A stretch of 14,170 nt of DNA from JANNOG01 sp964516515 (GTDB taxonomy: Bacteria > Actinomycetota > Actinomycetes > Actinomycetales > JBBAYJ01): contig CAZEYA010000098.1 in NCBI GenBank assembly GCA_964516515.1, forward strand, positions 1 to 14,170, written 5' to 3'. The notes under the pieces were generated by a model. The model was not told the DNA's origin, searched no databases, and was given only the letters and a program-made list of their open reading frames with translations. Below are positions 1 through 7,770 of the stretch, one piece after another. The stretch's first letter is position 1; the number at the start of each line of letters is the position of its first letter. Both the position numbers and the translations under genes were made by a program.

Positions 1-1
1 C

Positions 2-1090
2 CCGACCGCGAGCGTGCTGGTCGACACGACCGCCGGCGAGGACCTGTCCACCGATCAGGTCCGCTCCATCGTCCACATGGTCTCCTCCAGCGTCGAGGCG
101 CTGCCCGCCGACGCGGTCACCGTGGTCGACGGCAGCGGCACGCTGCTGTCCGCGCCCGGCATGGCCGAGACCGGCGGCGGCGACCAGATGGAGGCCACCG
201 CGAGCTACGAGGCCGCCATGACCGGTGACCTGCAGCGGCTGCTCGACACCATCCTGGGGCCCGGCCACGCCGTCGCCTCGGTGGCCGCCGACCTCACCTT
301 CGATGCGACCGAGGCGACCACCGAGCGTTTCGTCACCGACGACACCGTGCCGCCGCTCAACGAGCAGACCACCGTCGAGGACTACACCGGCACCGGCGCC
401 GCAGTCGGCGGCGTCCTCGGCCCGGACAACATCTCGGTGCCCAACGGCACGGGCACCGGCGGTGAGAACACCTACCGCAAGGAGACCCGAACGGCCAACA
501 ATGCGGTCGGCAAGGTCACCGAGCGCACGGTGACGGCGCCCGGCACCGTGCAGCGGCTGTCGGTCAGCGTCGTCGTCGACGAGCAGACCGCGGGCGGCGT
601 CGACCTCGTGCAACTGCGCGAGAGCGTGACCGCAGCCGCCGGTCTGGACACCCAGCGCGGCGACACGATCTCGGTGACCCGGATGGCCTTCGACACCTCG
701 ACTGCCACGGCCGTCGCCGACGAGCTGGCAGCGGCCAAGCAGGCTCAGGCCTCCTCGGCGACGCAGAGCCTGATCCGGACCGGGGGGCTGGCGCTGCTGG
801 TCGTCGTCGTCATCGTGGTCAGCCTGTTCGCGGCACGTCGGCGCAAGCCCACCGTCGACGTGCTGGACATCAGCGCCCTCGACGACGGTGGCCGCGCCGC
901 CGCGCTGGAACACGCCCGCGAGATGGCAGCCCTGGACGCCGCGCTGTCCGCGAGCAAGGTCGACGCCGGCAAGCAGCGGGCCGCCGTCGAGACCGCCGCC
1001 CGGGCCGCGGAGGTCTCCGACCTCGTGCAGCGCCAACCCGACGAGGTCGCGGAACTGCTGCGGACGTGGCTCGCGGACCGGAGGAGCTGA
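2..1090 (+). CDS. fliF: FliF, flagellar MS-ring protein (3' part; 5' end outside window)
   Basis: FliF builds the membrane-embedded MS ring on which the rotor and export gate assemble. The reading frame is open from base 2, so the gene starts upstream of the window; 362 residues are visible. The first residues match the FliF ring-building region, with a stretch resembling the family pattern 'LSxxQVRxIVxxVxSSVxxLxxxxVTVVD' (here LSTDQVRSIVHMVSSSVEAL). A hydrophobic segment at about nt 769-835, rich in Leu and Val and followed by AARRRK, is the C-terminal transmembrane helix. The last residues (EVSDLVQRQPDEVAELLRTW) are the cytoplasmic FliG-binding tail. The stop is 2 nt before the fliG ATG, and the fliG Shine-Dalgarno lies inside the fliF end. 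The GTG at nt 14 is only an internal valine codon, not a start. Confidence 0.95.
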   Translation, partial: PTASVLVDTTAGEDLSTDQVRSIVHMVSSSVEALPADAVTVVDGSGTLLSAPGMAETGGGDQMEATASYEAAMTGDLQRLLDTILGPGHAVASVAADLTFDATEATTERFVTDDTVPPLNEQTTVEDYTGTGAAVGGVLGPDNISVPNGTGTGGENTYRKETRTANNAVGKVTERTVTAPGTVQRLSVSVVVDEQTAGGVDLVQLRESVTAAAGLDTQRGDTISVTRMAFDTSTATAVADELAAAKQAQASSATQSLIRTGGLALLVVVVIVVSLFAARRRKPTVDVLDISALDDGGRAAALEHAREMAALDAALSASKVDAGKQRAAVETAARAAEVSDLVQRQPDEVAELLRTWLADRRS

Positions 1091-1092
1091 CG

Positions 1093-2169
1093 ATGACCGT
1101 CGCTACCACCGAGCCCGGGACCGCACTCGACGTCGCGGCTTCCGCCGCACCGGCCTACAAGCGGACCGCGCACCTGTCAGGGCTGCAGAAGGCCGCCATC
1201 CTGCTCGTCCAGCTGGGCCGCGAGCGCGCCGGAGCGATCGTCTCGCGCCTGGACGGTCCCGAACTGGAGGAGTTGACCGCGGAGATCGTCCGGATGCGCT
1301 CGGTCCCGATGGACATCGCCAGTGATGTCATCGACGAGTTCCACGCGATGGCCGCCGGCGACAAGCGCATGACCATCGGCGGGCTCGGCTACGCCCAGGC
1401 CCTGTTGGAGGGCTCGCTGGGCAAGGACCGCGCCGGCAAGGTGCTGGACCGGGTAGCCGAGGCCAGCGTCGACATGCCCTTCCAGTTCCTGCATCAGGCC
1501 GACCCGCAGCAGATCCTGTCGGTGCTGACCGGCGAGCATCCGCAGACGATCGCGGTCGTGCTGGCCCACCTGCGTCCGGAGCAGTCCTCGCTGATCATGT
1601 CGGGGCTGGACAAGGACGCCCAGGTCGATATCGCGCTGCGGATCGCCCGGATGGGCCGGCTGGATCCGGACGTGGTCCGCAAGGTCGAGGCCGCACTGTA
1701 CGGCCGCACGTCGACCGTGCTGCAGGCCAACAACGACGCCGCCGTCGGCGGGGTCAGTACGGTCGTGGAGATCATCAACAAGGCCGACCGCTCGACCGAG
1801 CGGCAGATCCTCGAAGGCCTCGACACCGCTGACAAGCCACTGGCCGAAGAGGTCCGCAGCCAGTTGTTCGTCTTCGAGGACATCACCGGCCTGGAGGACC
1901 GCGCGGTGCAGCTCGTGCTGCGCCAGGTCGACACCGCGGATCTCGCCAACGCCCTCAAGGGTGTCCGTGGCGACGTCCGGCAGAAGGTGCTGGCCAACCT
2001 GTCCGAGCGTGCTGCGCAGAACCTCGTCGAGGAGATCGAGATGCTGGGCCCGGTCCGGATGTCGGTCGTCGAGGAGTCGCAGGCCAAGGTGGTCCAGGCC
2101 ATCAGGTCGCTGGAAGAGAGCGGCCAGATCGTCATCGCCCGAGGGGGAGACGATGAGCTCGTCGCCTGA
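1093..2169 (+). CDS. fliG: FliG, flagellar motor switch protein
   Basis: FliG is the rotor protein that links the MS ring to FliM and meets the stator MotA to produce torque. The product has 358 residues, close to the family's usual 330-350. The N-terminal FliF-binding domain covers about residues 28-115. The middle domain carries the diagnostic EHPQ motif (residues 148-151, GEHPQTIAVVLAHL), and a Gly-Gly linker is at 219-220. The C-terminal domain has LFVFEDI at 258-264. Torque-associated charges are kept: by alignment with E. coli (K264, R281, D288/D289) I place them at K289, R306 and E313/E314. ATG 1093 is chosen because GGAGGAG at 1080-1086 sits 6 nt upstream; an in-frame upstream GTG at 1066 lies inside fliF. 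The 3' end overlaps fliH by 17 nt. Confidence 0.97.
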   Translation: MTVATTEPGTALDVAASAAPAYKRTAHLSGLQKAAILLVQLGRERAGAIVSRLDGPELEELTAEIVRMRSVPMDIASDVIDEFHAMAAGDKRMTIGGLGYAQALLEGSLGKDRAGKVLDRVAEASVDMPFQFLHQADPQQILSVLTGEHPQTIAVVLAHLRPEQSSLIMSGLDKDAQVDIALRIARMGRLDPDVVRKVEAALYGRTSTVLQANNDAAVGGVSTVVEIINKADRSTERQILEGLDTADKPLAEEVRSQLFVFEDITGLEDRAVQLVLRQVDTADLANALKGVRGDVRQKVLANLSERAAQNLVEEIEMLGPVRMSVVEESQAKVVQAIRSLEESGQIVIARGGDDELVA

Positions 2170-2791
2170 GTCCCGCGATCCGATCGTGGTCACCGCCATG
2201 GACATGCCCCAGCTGCTGGTACGGCCCGCCATCGGCGACACCCATGAACCAGCAGCCGGCGCACGCGCAGCCGGTTTCGCTGCCGGGTACGCCGAAGGTC
2301 TGCGGCAGGCCACGCAGCAGGCCGCCCTCGCAGCAGGCGAACTGCGCGAACGGGAACGACTCGCTGCGGCGGATCGACTGGCGGCCACCACCAGAGCCAC
2401 CCAGGCCCTGGAGCGGGCCGCTGCCCGGCTCGGTGACCTGTCCGACGGCCTGATGGCCACCCTGACCGACGTGGTGATCGACGAAGTCGTCACGCTGGCC
2501 GAGGGCGTCATCGGCGCCGAACTCAGCGACCCGGGCCTGCGGGCAGCCGCCGCGCTGCGCCGGGCCATGTCGGGGGTGGGCGACCGGGCGGCTGCCGGGC
2601 ACCGGGTCAGCATCCGGCTGCACCCGGCCGACGTGGCCGCACTCGACCTGGGCGCGGCGGCCGGCGGTGTCGAGATCGTCGCCGACCCGGGCCTCGAACC
2701 CGGCGATGCCACCGCCGTCAGCGGCGACCGATGGGTCGACGCCCGGCTGCGCCAGACCCTGCACCGGGTCCGCGAGGCGATCGGCTCATGA
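2153..2791 (+). CDS. fliH: FliH, flagellar export ATPase regulator
   Basis: FliH is the peripheral-stalk-like partner that binds and regulates the FliI ATPase and docks it at the export gate. The product has 212 residues. It shows the glycine-repeat helix known for FliH, of the form AxxxG(xxxG)xxxA: A37, G41, G45, G49, A53. This is followed by an Ala/Arg/Glu-rich helical region (about 54-95) and a C-terminal domain with VVIDEVVTLAEGVIG and RVSIRLHPADV, typical of the FliH/V-ATPase E-subunit fold. The N-terminal tryptophans used by enterobacterial FliH for docking are absent. The start ATG at 2153 lies inside the fliG 3' end and is preceded by GGGGGAGA. The stop overlaps the fliI start as ATGA. 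Recognition rests on the glycine motif and on position between fliG and fliI. Confidence 0.92.
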   Translation: MSSSPESRDPIVVTAMDMPQLLVRPAIGDTHEPAAGARAAGFAAGYAEGLRQATQQAALAAGELRERERLAAADRLAATTRATQALERAAARLGDLSDGLMATLTDVVIDEVVTLAEGVIGAELSDPGLRAAAALRRAMSGVGDRAAAGHRVSIRLHPADVAALDLGAAAGGVEIVADPGLEPGDATAVSGDRWVDARLRQTLHRVREAIGS

Positions 2792-4161
2792 CCGCCGGCC
2801 TCGCCCTGGATCTGGGCAGCGACATCTCCTCATCGGTCCGCTCCCGCCTGGAGCGTCACAGGGGCGCCTGCGCGCCGCTGGTCGAAGGCACCGTCGTCTC
2901 CGTCGTCGGCCTCACCGTCGAGGTGGCTGGCGTCGGCGCCGCGGTCGGCGAACTGCTCGCCCTGCAGACCCCCCACGGTCCCCGCGAAGCCGAGGTCGTC
3001 GCCGCCGAGAGTGGTGTGCTGCGTTGCATGCCGCTGGCCGGTACTGCGGGCCTCGTCGTGGGCGCCCGCGCCCGGGCCACCGGCCAGGTGGCGACGGTGC
3101 CCGTCGGGTGGTCGCTGCTGGGCCGGGTGCTCGACGCCGACGGCACCCCGCTGGACGACGGGCCGCCACTGCACGGCGCGCCGAGGGCGCCGCTGGACGG
3201 CGCCGCCCCCCACCCGTTGCGTCGTCGCCGCGTCGCCGCCCCGATGCCGCTGGGGGTTCGGGTCATCGACGCCTTCACGACCATCGGTCTCGGCCAGCGG
3301 ATCGGCGTCTTCGCCGGTTCCGGGGTCGGCAAGTCCAGCCTGCTGTCCATGATCACGAGGGGCAGCCGGGCACAGGCCACCGTGCTGGCGCTGGTCGGTG
3401 AGCGCGGCCGGGAGGTCCGGGAGTTCATCGAGGACGACCTGGGCCCCGAGGGCCTCGCCCGCAGCGTGGTCGTCGTGGCCACCTCCGACGCCACCCCGCT
3501 GATGCGGCTGCGGGCCGCATTCACCGCCACCCGGATCGCCGAATCCCTGGCCGACGACGGAGCGGACGTGCTGCTGCTGTTGGACAGCCTGACCCGGGTA
3601 GCCATGGCGCAGCGGGAGGTCGGCCTGTCCGCGGGGGAGCCGCCCGCCACCCGTGGCTACCCGCCGTCGACCTTCGCGCTGCTGCCGCGGTTGCTGGAAC
3701 GGGCGGGCCCTCGCGAGCGGGGCTCGATAACCGGCGTCTACACGGTCCTGGTCGAGGGGGACGACCACAACGAGCCGATCGCGGACGCCGCGCGGGCGAT
3801 CCTCGACGGTCACATCGTGCTGGACCGCCGGATCGCCACCGCGGGCCGCTTCCCCAGCGTCGACGTGCTGGAATCGGTCTCGCGCGTCGCCGCTCGGGTG
3901 ACGACGCCCGAGCAGCGCAGCGCGGTGACCGTGCTGCGCCGGCTGCTCGCCGCTCACCGCGACGTCAAGGACCTCATCGAGGTCGGCGCCTACGTGCCCG
4001 GCAGCAACCCCGACGTCGACGCCGCGCTGCGGCTGATGCCCCGCCTCGACGCCGTGTGCCGGCAGCCGATCGCCGAGATCGCGCCGTACGAGGAGACCTG
4101 GAACCACATCCTCGAGATCGCGCGCGAGGCCCGCGCCGGCGGTGCCGGAGGCGTGACATGA
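2788..4161 (+). CDS. fliI: FliI, flagellum-specific export ATPase
   Basis: FliI is the hexameric ATPase of the flagellar type III secretion system. It hydrolyses ATP at the cytoplasmic face of the export gate and helps unload and unfold substrates with FliH and FliJ. The product has 457 residues, the usual length. Features in order are the N-terminal beta-barrel (about 1-100), Walker A GSGVGKSS at 177-184, the GERGREVREF segment with presumed catalytic Glu205, Walker B LLLLD ending at Asp266, and the family signature PPSTFALLPRLLERAG at about 292-307. The C-terminal part contains the usual GRFPSVDVLESVSRV stretch. ATG 2788 overlaps the fliH stop (ATGA), which implies coupled translation. An upstream in-frame ATG at 2731 would extend into fliH and is not supported by homology. 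Confidence 0.97.
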   Translation: MTAGLALDLGSDISSSVRSRLERHRGACAPLVEGTVVSVVGLTVEVAGVGAAVGELLALQTPHGPREAEVVAAESGVLRCMPLAGTAGLVVGARARATGQVATVPVGWSLLGRVLDADGTPLDDGPPLHGAPRAPLDGAAPHPLRRRRVAAPMPLGVRVIDAFTTIGLGQRIGVFAGSGVGKSSLLSMITRGSRAQATVLALVGERGREVREFIEDDLGPEGLARSVVVVATSDATPLMRLRAAFTATRIAESLADDGADVLLLLDSLTRVAMAQREVGLSAGEPPATRGYPPSTFALLPRLLERAGPRERGSITGVYTVLVEGDDHNEPIADAARAILDGHIVLDRRIATAGRFPSVDVLESVSRVAARVTTPEQRSAVTVLRRLLAAHRDVKDLIEVGAYVPGSNPDVDAALRLMPRLDAVCRQPIAEIAPYEETWNHILEIAREARAGGAGGVT

Positions 4162-4631
4162 GTCGCGACACGACGCCGAGGCCAGGCCTGGCCACCCTGC
4201 TCACGCTGCGCCACGCCCGCTCCGAGGCCGCAAAGTCAGACCTGTCGGCGGCCCGGGCGAAGCGGCGCGAGCGAGAGGCGGCACTCGAGCGCAGCCGGGA
4301 CTGGCTGGCTGCCACCGATCTGTCGGAAGGCGATTTCGCCGCCGCCGCGGCGCGCCGGGCCGGCCTGTCCGCGGCGGTCTCCTCGGCGATGCTCGCGGTC
4401 ACCGACGCGCAGGCGACCGAGGCCGCCGCCGCCACCCGATACCAGGCCGACCGGCGCTCCGAGCGCGTCATCGAGAAGCTGGTCGAACGGCTCGCGGCCG
4501 CGCATGCGGCCGCCCGCGCCCGGGTCGAACAGAACGCCATCGACGAACTGGCGCTGGCCAGGTACGCCCGCGCGCAGCGGCTCGGGTCATCGGCTGATCG
4601 CGACGCCCTCCTGACGAGCGTGGCCCGATGA
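4158..4631 (+). CDS. fliJ: FliJ, flagellar export chaperone-escort / ATPase stalk protein
   Basis: FliJ is a coiled-coil protein that inserts into the FliI hexamer like the gamma stalk of F-ATPases and links it to FlhA. This product has 157 residues and is almost entirely predicted helix, rich in Ala, Arg, Glu and Leu (for example AARAKRREREAALERSRDW and VIEKLVERLAAAHAAARARVE), with no cysteine or membrane segment. The N-terminal RPGLATLLTLRHARSEAAK fits the actinobacterial FliJ pattern. FliJ sequences diverge strongly, so the call relies mainly on coiled-coil character, size and position directly after fliI. The start ATG overlaps the fliI stop (ATGA) and its own stop overlaps the next gene's ATG in the same way. 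Confidence 0.85.
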   Translation: MSRDTTPRPGLATLLTLRHARSEAAKSDLSAARAKRREREAALERSRDWLAATDLSEGDFAAAAARRAGLSAAVSSAMLAVTDAQATEAAAATRYQADRRSERVIEKLVERLAAAHAAARARVEQNAIDELALARYARAQRLGSSADRDALLTSVAR

Positions 4632-5602
4632 GCGGCCTGGCGGCGATCCAGTCGCGCATCACCGACATCGAGGCCAGGTTGGGTATCGCCACCCGCACCG
4701 CTCCCGTCGACCTCATCGGCTCGACCGGAGCCACCGGCGCGGCGAGCGCGGACGCGTCGAGCGGCACCTCACTGTCGGGCACCCGATTCGCTGCGGCCCT
4801 CAGCGCCGCCGGATGGGCGCGCTCCGGCGCGCCCGCCGGCTCCGACGTCGTCACGGCCGCGACCCGGTACCTCGGCGTGCCCTATCGCTGGGGCGGCACC
4901 GATCCGGCGACCGGGCTCGACTGCTCCGGCCTGGTCCAGCGGGTCTTCGCCGACCTCGGCATCGAGGTGCCCCGGGTGGTCGCCGACCAGGCGGGCGCCG
5001 GGACACCGGTGCCGAGCCTCGGGCAGGCACGACCGGGCGATCTGCTGGTGTGGCGCGGCTCGCCGAACCACATCGGGATCTACGTCGGCGAGGGCAGGAT
5101 GCTGCACGCCCCCAAGACCGGCGACGTGGTGCGCATCGGTGACATCCGAAGCGCCCCGCCCGACACCATCCGCCGGATCACGGGCGGCAGCCCGGCTGAG
5201 CCGGTCGGCGCCGGCGCCCACGCAGTGCCTTACGGGTCGCTGTTCGCCGCGACCGAGCAGCGGTACACCCTGCCCGCGGGGGTGCTGTCGGCGATGGCCG
5301 CCCAGGAGTCGGGCTTCGACGCCGATGCGATCAGCCCGGCAGGCGCCATCGGCCTCATGCAGTTCATGCCCGGCACCGCCGACGATCTCGGGATCAACCC
5401 TCGGGACCCGGTGCAGGCCGTCGACGGGGCGGGCCGCTACCTGCGCCGGCAGCTCGACGACTTCGGTTCGCTGCCGTTGGCGCTCGCCGCCTACAACGCC
5501 GGCCCCGGCGCGGTGCGCGCCGCGGGTGGCATCCCGGCCTATGACGAGACGACGGCCTACGTCGCCTCGATCCTCTCGAAGCTGCCTGGAGGCATCCGGT
5601 GA
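4628..5602 (+). CDS. Two-domain peptidoglycan hydrolase (NlpC/P60 + SLT lytic transglycosylase), flagellar
   Basis: This 324-residue protein joins two cell-wall enzymes. Residues about 72-185 are an NlpC/P60 cysteine peptidase: WGG at 88-90, Cys99 in DCSG, His148 in NHIGIYVG and His160 in MLHAP give the expected Cys-His-His set that cleaves peptide stems. Residues about 200-320 are an SLT-type transglycosylase: Glu227 in AAQESGFDADAISPAGAIG is the presumed catalytic acid, followed by LMQFMPGTA and ALAAYNAGPGAV. The N-terminus (MSGLAAIQSRITDIEARLG) is an amphipathic helix, not a Sec signal, and a low-complexity linker lies at about 30-70. Its place between fliJ and fliK suggests it clears peptidoglycan for the rod, like FlgJ, possibly after export through the flagellar apparatus; this is inference. 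No assigned symbol. Start and stop overlap both neighbours. Confidence 0.92.
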   Translation: MSGLAAIQSRITDIEARLGIATRTAPVDLIGSTGATGAASADASSGTSLSGTRFAAALSAAGWARSGAPAGSDVVTAATRYLGVPYRWGGTDPATGLDCSGLVQRVFADLGIEVPRVVADQAGAGTPVPSLGQARPGDLLVWRGSPNHIGIYVGEGRMLHAPKTGDVVRIGDIRSAPPDTIRRITGGSPAEPVGAGAHAVPYGSLFAATEQRYTLPAGVLSAMAAQESGFDADAISPAGAIGLMQFMPGTADDLGINPRDPVQAVDGAGRYLRRQLDDFGSLPLALAAYNAGPGAVRAAGGIPAYDETTAYVASILSKLPGGIR

Positions 5603-7189
5603 CGCCCGCCACGAGCACCACTGCCGGCAAGCTCGCGCCCACCCCCCCCACGACGAATGCTGCAGCCGCCCGATCCTCGTCACACTCCGGGAGCCCGGGC
5701 GCGGCCTTCGAGGCGGCCCTGGGTGTCGCGCTCGGTGACACAGCTGCCGCGACGGACCCGAGCACCCCTGCCGACGACCCGACCCATCCCGAGGACGCGC
5801 CGCTCGTCGACGCCGTGGCGACCGCAGCAGTGCCGTCGCCGCTGGTGCTCGTGCCCGATCAACCTGGGCCGCCGGCCGTGCCCGTGGCCGCTGCGCTGCC
5901 CGGGGCGATGCCGACTGCCGGACCCGAGCCGGTCACGCCCACCGGTGACACTCAATCGGCCCTGCCCGTCACCGGTTCGCCCGGGCCCGGTTCGCCCGTC
6001 ACCGGTTCGCCCGGGCCNNNNNNNNNNNNNNNNNNNNNNNNNNNNNNNNNNNNNNNNNNNNNNNNNNNNNNNNNNNNNNNNNNNNNNNNNNNNNNNNNNN
6101 NNNNNNNNNNNNNNNNNGCCCGTCACCGGTTCGCCCGGGCCCGGTTCGCCCGTCACCGGTTCGCCCGGGCCTGGTTCGCCCGTCACCGGCTCGCCCGGGC
6201 CTGGTTCGCCCGTTATCGGTGCGCCCGCAACGATGCCCGTCGCCGACACGGTTGCGACGGGTGCAGCGCTGCAGCAGGCGGTCGCCTCGACCTCCGCTGT
6301 CGGTGACGCTGCTGGGCCGGGCACGTCCGTTGCGCCCGCCTCGCCCGCCGCTGCCGTCATGACGGCGGTGCTGGTTCCGCCGGCACAGCTCACCGGGGTG
6401 GCGCCGCGCCTGCTCAACACACCCGACGATCAGCAGTCGGCCGCGACGCTCGACAAGCCTGGCCGGGGCGATCCGGCAACCGCCAACGCACGCTTGATGG
6501 TCCCGACGACCGCACCGATACCGAGCGACGAGTGGACCCCCGCACCGCCGGTGCCGGCTCACACCGCCGGCTCGCCGGCCCTCGCGTCAGCGGTCCAGCC
6601 GAGCCTGCAGTGGAGCGGTCCCGTGAGCCGGCTGCCCGACGCAGAGCCGCTGCCGGATCTCGCGCCAGTGAGCCCGGCCCTGCCCCTCACGGGCGCCGTA
6701 CCGGCAGCCGCCGGTCAGCTGACCGCAGCCGCGACGGCGACCGGCCCCTTCACCCTGGCCCGGTTGGACGCCGTACCGGACCTGCTCGCCGCTGCCATCG
6801 CGACCCGCGGCGGGCACCAGCTCGTGGTGGAACTGAGCCCCGCTGCGCTGGGGCCGGTCCGGGTCCGGGCGACGCTGCGCGACGGTTCAGTCACGGTCGA
6901 GCTCACCGGCGGCGCCGACGTCGCCCGCGAGGCTCTGCGTGGCGTGCTCGCCGACCTGTCGGCCGCACTGTCCGCCGCCGGCGTGGATGCCGACGTCACC
7001 GTGCGCGAGTCCACCTTCGCGGGCACCGGCGGCGACCCGGCTTCAGGCGCCCCGCAACGGCAGCCACAAGCCGCGGGCAACCGGCTGACGACCGTCTCCG
7101 CTGGCGACGATGAGCCGATCGATGCCCCCACCCGCTGGCATCAGGCGCACGCACCCGGTGCCGGCACCCGCCTGGACGTGCGGGTCTGA
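5599..7189 (+). CDS. fliK: FliK, flagellar hook-length control protein (interrupted by assembly gap)
   Basis: FliK is a secreted molecular ruler that stops hook growth and switches export specificity. The C-terminal domain is clear: HQLVVELSPAALGPVRVRAT and a following SVTVELTGGADVAREALRGV segment (about nt 6814-6960) match the FliK core. The rest is long, disordered, Ala/Pro/Thr-rich sequence, usual for FliK. The start is GTG 5599, overlapping the previous stop (GTGA), with GGAGG at 5588-5592. The reading frame changes across the 100-N gap (6018-6117) only because 100 is not a multiple of three; both sides encode the same 10-residue repeat, so one intact gene is likely. The true protein length is unknown because the repeat number is unresolved. 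Confidence 0.88.
5965..6208 (+). repeat. 30-bp tandem repeat (VNTR) inside fliK encoding PVTGSPGPGS
   Basis: A 30-bp unit repeats head to tail: one complete copy at 5965-5994 and 23 bases of a second before the gap, then copies at 6119-6148, 6149-6178 and 6179-6208. A decayed copy continues to about 6232. Each unit encodes the decapeptide PVTGSPGPGS. The copies are identical or differ by one or two bases, with changes increasing toward the 3' end (a C-to-T at unit position 23, then a T-to-C). The unit contains the palindrome CCGGGCCCGG. Repeat-number change would alter FliK length in steps of ten residues without shifting the frame. Confidence 0.95.
6018..6117. other. Assembly gap of exactly 100 N inside the fliK repeat
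   Basis: Exactly 100 undetermined bases interrupt the tandem repeat. A round 100 is the usual placeholder for a gap of unknown size. By repeat phase, the sequence stops at unit position 23 and resumes at unit position 30, so the missing length should be 6 + 30n bases if the array is regular. That value is always a multiple of three, which would restore the single fliK frame. Confidence 0.95.
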
Positions 7190-7208
7190 TCCGACCATCA
7201 GACAACCA

Positions 7209-7261
7209 CCCCATCACGATCACCACCAGCCATAGCGAGGAGCCACATGACGATCACCACC
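7209..7261 (+). repeat. Short direct repeat flanking the flgD ribosome binding site
   Basis: CATCACGATCACCACC at 7212-7227 recurs as CATGACGATCACCACC at 7246-7261, 15 of 16 bases identical and 34 nt apart; extended to 7209 the match is 17 of 19. The second copy contains the flgD ATG, while the first has ATC at the same place. The flgD Shine-Dalgarno (GCGAGGAG, 7235-7242) lies between the copies. The pattern looks like a local duplication of the gene's start, but chance is possible in this low-complexity stretch. Confidence 0.7.
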
Positions 7262-7711
7262 GGGACCGCACCCACAGGGGGAGCGAACCTGTACTCGGCC
7301 ACGACCACGCCCACCAAGACCACCGGCAAGAGCACCCTGGACAGCACCGACTTCCTGACGCTGCTGGTCGCTCAGCTGAGGTACCAGGACCCGCTGGACC
7401 CCGCGAAGGGTGCCGAATTCGTCGCCCAGACCGCGCAGCTGACCAGCGTCGAGACGCTGAAGGACCTCGCCGGGACCACCGAGCAGGCGTTCGCACTGCA
7501 GCAGCGGTGGTCGTCGGCGGCCCTGGTCGGCCGCCAGGTCACATATGCCACCGCTGACGGGACCACGGTCTCCGGGACCGTCACCTCCGTGGCGTTCTCC
7601 GGTACCGACCCGGTGCTGCGGGTGCGCACCGGCGACGGTGCCGCCGCCACTACCTCCGACGTCGCACTCAGCGCGTTGAGCGAGGTCAGTACGGAGATCC
7701 GCACCGCCTGA
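7247..7711 (+). CDS. flgD: FlgD, flagellar hook-capping (scaffold) protein
   Basis: FlgD forms the cap under which hook subunits polymerise. The product has 154 residues, short like the Gram-positive versions (the enterobacterial protein is about 230), so most of the C-terminal domain is reduced. The conserved N-terminal signature FLTLLVAQLRYQDPLDP is at 36-52, followed by EFVAQTAQLTSVETL at about 58-71, which together identify the family. Residues 1-30 are Thr-rich and flexible, as expected for an export signal. The start ATG has GCGAGGAG 4 nt upstream. A 57-bp spacer separates it from fliK and 59 bp separate it from flgE. I see no terminator in either spacer, so cotranscription is likely. 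Confidence 0.94.
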   Translation: MTITTGTAPTGGANLYSATTTPTKTTGKSTLDSTDFLTLLVAQLRYQDPLDPAKGAEFVAQTAQLTSVETLKDLAGTTEQAFALQQRWSSAALVGRQVTYATADGTTVSGTVTSVAFSGTDPVLRVRTGDGAAATTSDVALSALSEVSTEIRTA

Positions 7712-7770
7712 CCCGCTGCCACCAGTCGACCCATCCCGGATCCATCCGCGACAACGAAGGAGAGTCCCCA

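Noticed and set aside
1177..2712. 511-codon open frame on the minus strand opposite fliG and fliH
   Set aside because: Long antisense frames are expected in high-GC DNA. The translation is low-complexity with no recognisable domain, and the + strand genes are unambiguous.
2830..4107. 425-codon open frame on the minus strand opposite fliI
   Set aside because: Its translation is a His/Gly/Arg-rich shadow without family motifs, while the opposite strand encodes a full FliI with Walker motifs.
5965..6208. CRISPR-like array
   Set aside because: The units are contiguous with no spacers, lie in frame inside a gene and encode a regular decapeptide, so this is a coding minisatellite.
5657..6306. Apparent frameshift or two separate genes in fliK
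   Set aside because: The frame change coincides exactly with the 100-N placeholder. Repeat phase and the identical decapeptide on both sides show a single frame if the gap length is a multiple of three.
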